From: Hippophae tibetana | Taxonomy: Eukaryota; Streptophyta; Magnoliopsida; Rosales; Elaeagnaceae | DNA: 64,000 nt | Direction: 5' to 3' | Assembly (NCBI GenBank): GCA_037013495.1 | Contig: CM072806.1 | Coordinates: 22,530,001-22,594,000 of the forward strand | In this document: positions 57,605 through 64,000 of the stretch, one piece after another | Position numbering within the stretch: position 1 is the first letter of the stretch | Layout of the letters: the number at the start of each line of letters is the position of its first letter | Made by a program: the position numbers and the translations under genes | Notes under the pieces: model-generated | Seen by the model: only the letters and a program-made list of their open reading frames with translations | The model's database searches: none | Told to the model about the DNA's origin: nothing

Positions 57605-60505
57605 TACTATTATATATAACCTTATTTTTTAACTGTGACCGTAGATCTATGACCACAGTTATAAGAACCGAGTCTTAAGTGAGAAAGATCATAGACTATT
57701 ACCTATAGCCTCAGTGTTTTAAAAAATTGAGGTCATAAACATGTCAAATGGCCTCGGTCTTTCAATAACCGAGGCTATATGATATAGCTATGGCCTCAGT
57801 TTTTCAATAGTTGAGGACATAAGGTATGTTTATGACCTCAATTTTTATAATATCGAGGCCATAGATATACCTTATAGCCATAAATAAAAAAAATATAATT
57901 ATTAATTACAATATTAACAATCAATATAAATTAAAATATTAAAAATTATATTATATTAAAACTAAAAATATAATTATATTTGAGAGTTTATTATACACTA
58001 AAATATAATAAAATCTTACTATTATAAACTGACTTTTTTACTATTACAAGCATTTATAAATATATTTCAAATCAACATAATCAAGTCCACAACGACTTCA
58101 ACAAAAATGTAAAGAAAAGGAAAATACCATAAGTGTTGTTGTGTTGGTGCTAGTACTGGTGTGTTGGGGTGCTGGTTAAAATAAAACAGAATTAGATTCA
58201 GCCAACCCATAACCTGTGCCCTACCATACATGAAAACTAAATAAGTTTATACATATTGCCCTGTTATCAATAGCCATACCAGAAATAACAAACATTAATA
58301 GGAATGAGATGATGATCTCAAAAATAAAAGATTGAATATAAGATCTCACTTGAACTATTACAAAATAAGCCTCCTCATTCACATCAAATAAAAAAAATAT
58401 ATTATTCCACTTGTCAATCTTGATGCTAAAATATGTGCTCCAATATACATAAGCACCTAAATGCATTTTATAATTTAGATTTAGAATAATAAAAATATAT
58501 TAATCATATGATCATGTATATTATATAACATTAATTAATCAAAATTTTCAATGATCTAAATCATAATAAAAATAATAAAAGACCAAAATATAAAATGTGT
58601 AAAAATATAGAGATCATTTGTGTAATTAAGATATATAATATAACATGTTGTAATATTATGTACCTGTTTGAGAGAAAATTTACGAAAAATAGAAAAAGTA
58701 ATAGTGACAACAGAATTAAAGTGGGCATTAGAAATATGACCAATAAAGTAAATCATAAGCATTGCAATTCGTCTCTAATAAGCACAAACTCCTAGAAATG
58801 AGATGTTTCTATATATCTTATTCACTATAATTGACCAACATCAACGCCAAGCACCAATACCAGTACCAGTACCAACAAACTACTTAAAAACCATAATCCT
58901 AACTCCATTAATTTCATTTTTTCCTTAATCTTTTAATTTGACCACACCTTTTGAATTTTTGGGAACAAGTCCCATAAAATAACAAACCACCTACATATCG
59001 AATTACAGATTTATAAGTAGAAAAGAAAAATATCATTTTCATAATCTTTTAGATAATATTGAATATAATGATAAAAGAAAGAATCTTATATATTACCTCC
59101 TGGATGAACCTATTCAAGTATACAATGTGAACTTATGAAAGCTGTCCAGAAAGGCTATACTTGTAGCCTTCACAATTTTCATCATCAAAATTAAATGAAG
59201 TAAAAACCAATTGCATGAAAATGATACATTGTAAAATAATGTCTATAGAGAAATCTTTACTACAGGAATGCCCATGCCTTAAAATGATTTAAACAGTTGG
59301 GTGCTGAGTAATGAGAAAAAAGAGAGGTAACAAATATACCAGCAAAATCCAAGTTAACAGTTTAAGAATGCAAGTCTTACAACCTCTTGAGTCTCTTGAA
59401 ATAGTCTTAACATATCTTCTTACTTTGAAGCCTTACTTTTAAGATATTGCAAGATCTTGAAAATTACAAAAAAAATACTTGAATCAATGTAAAATATCAA
59501 TGTTGTGTAAGAAGCGTAAAATGTTACTCAATGAACGTTAATACAGAAAGTAAAGGACAAGCAGTCCAAAACTTTTTAAGTAATCTACCAACTAACAAAA
59601 TTTTAAAGTGGTTTTCGAGAAGAGAACCTGAAAAGCATAACATATGATACATATGAAAATTTTGGAGACTAGATCAAAGACAAATTTGCATAAGTTCCAA
59701 AATATCAAAGCAAAATAAAAAAATGGAGATATACAACCTGAAAATAGTTTCTATAATCAAATCTAAGCTAGACCTTCAAAAAAACGAAGCTTCCTTAATA
59801 TTTAGGCACAAATCCCACATCAAAACTCTTTAACAACTCAAAAATTTGAAAGAAATAGCATTAGAATAACTTGGTCTAAAATCGCACTACAAAACGAATT
59901 GTATACCTAGCATTAGGTATAGAGATAGGGGAAAAGTGAATGTATCAACCAAAAAAGGGAGGACGGTGAGGATAAGTTAACTTAACGTTTAATCTGGTGA
60001 GAAGAGGAAAATGCAGCAAGAAAATTATAGGGAAAAAGAGAAATGTGTGTTAGAGTTGGGGTAAATGGGGGGAAAATGAAAGGGGAAAAAAATTGGGGAG
60101 ATAAAAAAAATTTGATATAAAAATTTGGTTTGTGCATGGTGTAAAAGAAATAAAATACATCAAATTAAATTGGTAAATAAATGAAAAAATTGTAAAATAA
60201 TTTTTATATTTTTTCAAATAAATAACACACCCAATATATTATTTGATTTCAGTTTTAAAAATATTGAAAACTCTATTATTTTATATGATCAAGGTTATTT
60301 AATAATTGTGACTATGTAAGTTTTTTTATATTTAGATAATTTTTGTAATTTAAGTGAAGGAAAAAAAGAGAAAAAAAAAATGAAACAAATTTATTGAAAA
60401 ATTTAGTTTTTGGTGTAAAAAAGAAAAAATTAATATATCTATGGCTTCGGTTATTTAAAAATTGAGACTAAAATTTTGAAATCATATGTATGTATTGTAA
60501 TAGTG
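57605..60505 (+). mobile_element. CACTA-type DNA transposon, non-coding
   Basis: The right end reads ATTGTAATAGTG (60494-60505), whose complement is CACTATTACAAT, a CACTA terminus. The left end TACTATTATATATAAC (57605) fits with its first base changed. Flanking trinucleotides TTA and TTG could be a decayed 3-bp duplication. Strong subterminal hairpin repeats lie at 57704-57863 and a matching one at 60440-60470. The interior has no recognisable transposase; its frames (58221, 58556, 58595) are chance. Confidence 0.72.
57704..57863. repeat. Four hairpin-forming subterminal repeats of the CACTA element
   Basis: Four consecutive units, each about 32 bp, at 57704-57736, 57748-57778, 57789-57821 and 57831-57863. 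Each has arms like TATGGCCTCGG and CCGAGGCCATA around a T-rich loop. The second unit is nearly perfect. In CACTA elements such subterminal repeats bind the TnpA-type protein. Confidence 0.85.
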
Positions 60506-60596
60506 TTGTTTGCTTAATTAATTTTTACATTTTTATTATGCCCAACAAGTGGTATCAAGGATAATGGTTAATTTTGAGACAAATATGTTAAAATAG
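60506..60596 (+). mobile_element. Short fragment of a plus-strand copia 5' end
   Basis: ATGCCCAACA (60538-60547) looks like an LTR 3' end, followed after two bases by TGGTATCAAGGAT (60550-60562), a diverged initiator tRNA-Met primer site in plus orientation. The fragment is squeezed between the CACTA end and the LTR starting at 60597. Confidence 0.5.
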
Positions 60597-61520
60597 TGTT
60601 GGAACAATATTATCGATAACCTGAAATGAACTGCTTGGGTTGAGTCGCAGTCTAGGTCACTCTCTTTAAGATGTTTAGCGGCTCTGCCCAAATTTGTGCA
60701 AACAAACACAGCCCCATCATCCCTAGGATAAAACAACCCAAAATCTTTTTCTCTGTCTCGGAACTTAATTGCACTAATGAAGACCATAATGCTACACCTG
60801 AAAATTTTGTTGCTCGAAAAACTGAAAAGTAACTTAGAATTTATGAGAGAATGTTTTTCTTAGTGAGATGAGATTGCAGATTGTTGTTTTAAATTGAGAA
60901 ATGAGACCCTCTATTTATAGGTTTCAGAAACCATGTGGCCATTATGATAAAAACGATAATGTCTAGGGATGGAGAATGTAACATTCATTATGAGTAATGA
61001 AGAGTAAAGACCATTTTCTAAGTAAAGACGAGTAATAGCCTCTTTCTATGTAAAGACGAGTAACAGTCATTTTTAGAGTAAAGACAAGTAACAACCATTT
61101 TCTGAATAAAGAAGAGCAACGACCATTTAATGGTCATATTTTGAGTAAAAGAAAACAACGACCATATTTTGAGTAAAAGAAAATAATAGTTGTTTTTTTG
61201 AGAAAAAATGTAACAGCCATTTTCTGAGTGGAAAAGTTTTTTTTTAAAAGATTTTTTTCCAAAAAATAAAATGCCACCTCACCTCACACACACACACACG
61301 GAATCGAGCTCGGCACGGTCGGTCGGATAGACGGCGGCAATGGCAGTGTGTGCGTGTGTGTTGTCACATTTGCCTAGGTCCTCTCCCCTTCCACAAAAAT
61401 GGGTACCTCTTGGGTCCCAATCCCAATATCCAACTATTTATACATTTTTTAAGTAATGTAAAAAAACAATGTGGGACAAGGCTTCACTAAATTTTTTATA
61501 AACATTCATCTTTTCCAACA
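60597..61520 (-). mobile_element. 3' LTR of the right-edge copia (924 bp)
   Basis: It begins TGTTGGAA and ends TTCCAACA, a perfect 8-bp inverted end. On its right lies the polypurine tract (minus AAATGGGGGAT, 61521-61531), so it is a 3' LTR of a minus-strand element. A minus-strand TATA box (CCTATAAATAGAGG) lies at about 60911-60924. U3 has a tandem array at 60985-61235 and a CA-repeat with a GC-rich stretch at 61283-61345. The frame at 60536-60787 is a chance ORF in U5. Confidence 0.85.
60985..61235. repeat. Tandem array in LTR U3, units about 36 bp
   Basis: Six to seven units of the form GAGTAAAGACGAGTAACAGCC followed by ATTTTCT, starting near 60990, 61018, 61050, 61075 and 61110, with AAAAGAAAACAACGACCATATTTTGAG variants beyond. 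They lie upstream of the TATA box in LTR orientation. Confidence 0.8.
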
Positions 61521-61531
61521 ATCCCCCATTT

Positions 61532-62536
61532 GAATTTTATAAAAAAATAATTTTCATCGAGCAAACGATCAATTAAAATTATAAGATTGTGCATAAGAAA
61601 AAGGTATCTATCGACTTGAACCTTTGCATAGTGTTGATACTTCATAATATACTAGAGTAACTCATAGTTTTGAACTCTATCTCTAACAATTATCACACAC
61701 ACAACCTTTCCAAGGTGTAGTTTGAAAAGCCCGTGCTTTATGGCCATGTATGTGTATCCCAGTATAGTGAACGCTCTAGTAAATTTTGCCCAAAAATATT
61801 TCATAGGAAGCGGCCACACTTCTACATTCATATATGTGAGTCTATCAAGAGCACTCATGTAACTATGTACTCCACTCCACATAGAGTATAGAACTCATTA
61901 AGAGTTTAACAATTAACTCATCATTTTCTATCGCTTCAGGACTTCATGTTTCTAACAAAATAGAATGGGATTTGAAAATAGCATGATTCATCTCATATCA
62001 CGAGTGACTCTTCATTCTAAGGGCATTAGTCCCATTCTTTTTGAGGTTTTGAAAACCTTCTTTCAATTTTCATCAAAACATACATGATCCACTCTTACAA
62101 CTCCTGTAGAGAAAAATTCTCTAATAGTACTATGCTTACGACGTATCTGTCATCTCTTGCCATTGTAGTAACAGTTCTGAATCTTATCAATAGCCGTTGT
62201 ACTATCGATGTGGATCAAGATAGATGCTATCAGTCTTTCTCATAAAGGGATCTCAGCTAACAGACTTCTTAGCCAGCCTGCTTCTTCACTAGCAGTGGCT
62301 AGTGCTATCATTTCAGACTCCATTGTAGATTGAGCCAATATTGTTTATTTCTTAGACTTCTAAGAAACAATTCCACCATTTATGTTAAATATATAGCCGC
62401 TAGTTGCTTTGGAATCTTCTGATAAAGTGTTCCAATCTACATCGTTGTATCCTTCTAAAATAGCGGGAAAAGTTTTATAATGTAACCCAAGGTATATAGT
62501 TCTCTTAAGGTATCTCATAATCCTTTCAATAGCATT
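61532..62536 (-). pseudogene. Copia RNase H and 3' end, interrupted
   Basis: Minus-strand reading from 62536 gives RYLKRTIYLGLHYKTFP, EGYNDVDWNTLSEDSKATSG, GYIFNINGGIVS, LAQSTMESEMIALATASEEA, IDSTTAIDKIQNCYYNGK and RRKHSTIREFFSTGVVRVDH. This is copia RNase H with at least three single-base stops (for example Trp codons turned to stops). The remaining 3' part to the polypurine tract is decayed. Confidence 0.83.
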
Positions 62537-63421
62537 CTAATGCTCTACACTAGGTCTACTGGTAAATCTACATAGTAGTCCCACAACATAAGCTATGTAT
62601 GGTCTAGTGTAATCAGTAGCATAACGTAAGCTACCAATGATGCTCGCATACTCAATTTTTCTAACACCATCTCCAGTGTTCTTGAACAACTTTACACTAG
62701 GATCATAAGGAGTACATGCAGGTTTGCAATTAAAGTAATTATATTTCTTTAAGATCTTCTCAATGTAGTGAGATTGATATAGAGAAATTCCCTTTTTAGA
62801 CCTAGTAATCTTTATACCAAGGATTACACTCGCTTCTCTGAGATTTTTCATATCAAAGTTAGCACTTAACAAAGTTTTCACATTATTCACAACATGAATA
62901 TTTGATCCAAAAATAAGCATGTCATCCATATATAAACATATAATAGTGCAAATGTTATCTTCTAATTTATAATAAATGCATTTGTTACTTTCATTTATTT
63001 TGAATCCATGTGAGATAACTAGATTATCAAAATTTTCATGCCATTTCTTAGGTTCTTGTTTTAGACCATAAAGAGATTTAACTAGTTTACAAACTTTATT
63101 TTCTTGACCTGGGATAACAAAACCTTCAAGTTGATCCATATAAATTTCTTCTTCTAAGTCACCATTTAAGAAAGCAATTTTAACATCCATTTGGTATACT
63201 ACTAAATCATGGATAGTAGCAAGAGAAAAAAGTACATGTATGGAAGTTATTCGTGTAAATGGTGAAAAGGTATCAAAGAAATTTACATTTTCTCTTTGCC
63301 TATACCCTTTGACTACAAGACGAGTTTTGTATTTTTCAATAGTACTATCGGGTGTTAATTTCTTCTTTAGTATCCATGTACATCCTATGGTTTTGCAACC
63401 AGGAGGTAAATCAACTAAATG
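62537..63421 (-). CDS. Copia reverse transcriptase, open frame
   Basis: The frame is open on the minus strand from a TGA ending at 63422 to a stop at 62537, 295 codons. Only the last 217 follow an internal ATG at 63190. The longer frame includes VDLPPGCKTIGCTWILKKK, KTRLVVKGYRQRENVNFFDT and FSPFTRITSIHVLFSLATI before QMDVKIAFLNGDLEEEIYM. Then come KSLYGLKQEPKKWHENFDN, the catalytic LYMDDMLIFGS, SANFDMKNLREASVILGIKI and YIEKILKKYNYFNCKPACTP. All RT motifs are present, with YMDD where copia usually has YVDD. RNase H downstream and sequence upstream contain stops, so the polyprotein is broken, but RT itself decayed little. Confidence 0.88.
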   Translation of the reverse strand, partial: HLVDLPPGCKTIGCTWILKKKLTPDSTIEKYKTRLVVKGYRQRENVNFFDTFSPFTRITSIHVLFSLATIHDLVVYQMDVKIAFLNGDLEEEIYMDQLEGFVIPGQENKVCKLVKSLYGLKQEPKKWHENFDNLVISHGFKINESNKCIYYKLEDNICTIICLYMDDMLIFGSNIHVVNNVKTLLSANFDMKNLREASVILGIKITRSKKGISLYQSHYIEKILKKYNYFNCKPACTPYDPSVKLFKNTGDGVRKIEYASIIGSLRYATDYTRPYIAYVVGLLCRFTSRPSVEH

Positions 63422-63960
63422 TCAAGTTCTATTATACTCAAGAGAGTCAATTTCATCATTTATGGCTTCTTCCCATAAGTTGACATCTAAAGAAGATAAT
63501 GCTTCTTTAAGAGTTTTGGGATCTTCCTCTAAGGTATAAGCATAAAAATTAGATCCAAAATCCTTAAGGGTTCGGGGCTCATTTACTTCTCCTGATTTCA
63601 GTGTTTAATTCCTCATTTTGTTCACTAGTTCTAATTATGGGTAAATTACTAGAAGACGAACCCCCATTATTTTTTTTAATTTAAAGGGAAACCTATATTT
63701 ATAAAAGTCATCATCATTTGATTATATAATTACATGATCATTTAATTCATAGAATCTATAAGATTTATTATTCAAAACATATCCTATGAATACACATTCA
63801 TATGCTCTACTAGCAAGTTTATTTCTTTTAGGATCAAAGATCCTAGCATAGGCTAAAAATCCCCAAGTTTTAAAATAAGTTAAATTCGGTTTCTTATTTT
63901 TCAAAATTTCATATGGTGAAATTTTACTTGTAGATTTAGGCACTCTATTTAGCACATGTC
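63422..63960 (-). pseudogene. Copia integrase C-terminus and linker to RT
   Basis: 63722-63955 reads MLNRVPKSTSKISPYEILKN, YFKTWGFLAYARIFDPKRNK and YECVFIGYVLNNKSYRFYEL, the C-terminal integrase blocks (SPYE, FG and FIGY). 63430-63700 is a hydrophilic linker with stops and an N-terminal RT piece. A stop near 63957 separates it from integrase core sequence at the very edge. Confidence 0.83.
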
Positions 63961-64000
63961 AAACGCTTCACTTTTATTTTTCATTAGATATACATAAGTG

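Noticed and set aside
58221-58795. Several short AT-rich ORFs with membrane-like sequence
   Set aside because: They overlap on both strands inside the CACTA interior, consist of Ile/Phe/Tyr/Asn runs expected from AT-rich DNA and have no family resemblance.
60536-60787. 83-codon minus-strand ORF as a gene
   Set aside because: It lies mostly in the U5 part of a copia LTR and crosses the LTR boundary at 60597, so it is a chance frame.
1-64000. tRNA, rRNA or snoRNA genes
   Set aside because: I saw no GGTTCGA-type T-arm with matching A-box and no rRNA-like block; the tRNA-like strings found are primer binding sites of LTR elements.

Overview
The window is nuclear DNA of a flowering plant, probably a eudicot. 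It is AT-rich and made almost entirely of nested, mostly decayed transposable elements: Ty1/copia and Ty3/gypsy LTR retrotransposons, a LINE, a TRIM, hAT, CACTA and PIF/Harbinger-like DNA elements, and a TTTAGGG-type telomere-like tract. I see no intact host gene, no tRNA or rRNA gene, and nothing bacterial. The species cannot be named from this sequence.

Layout. 1-2121: 5' part of a copia element on the minus strand with an open gag-pol frame, PBS and 5' LTR; it sits in the zinc-knuckle region of an older copia gag (2122-3570). 3673-11820: two related Ty3/gypsy (Tat-like) remnants facing each other, one plus (PBS 3849, gag-protease to 6015) and one minus (LTR 11045-11820, PBS and leader just left of it), with tandem repeats and an antisense coiled-coil-like frame between them. 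12024-12483: a small LTR element (TRIM). 14507-19856: a broken minus-strand copia with a GC-rich 27-bp tandem array in its leader. 19996-24868: a second minus-strand copia with an LTR at each end. 24869-28106 and 36423-36628: an older minus-strand copia, split by a gypsy element and carrying a mitochondrial cox1 fragment in its integrase. 28107-36417: a structurally complete Tat-like gypsy with 446-bp LTRs. 37353-40691: a hAT-type transposon with an 8-bp target duplication, carrying an LTR-type insertion (37532-39369) with its own 5-bp duplication. 41430-43730: a LINE remnant with RNase H domain, interrupted by a hAT MITE (42347-42728). 43740-49590: AT-rich, few recognisable parts. 50308-51704: a plus-strand copia 3' end. 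52239-53032: a Harbinger-like MITE holding the telomere-like tract. 57605-60505: a CACTA-type element. 60597-64000: 3' part of another minus-strand copia with an open reverse transcriptase frame.

The genes here are retroelement gag, protease, integrase, reverse transcriptase and RNase H, which act together in reverse transcription and integration. Nearly all copies are frameshifted, interrupted by stops or lack catalytic residues. Only the copia frame at the left edge and the RT frame near the right edge look recently functional. The main biological content is the insertion history: at least four insertion events can be ordered from target-site duplications and split frames.
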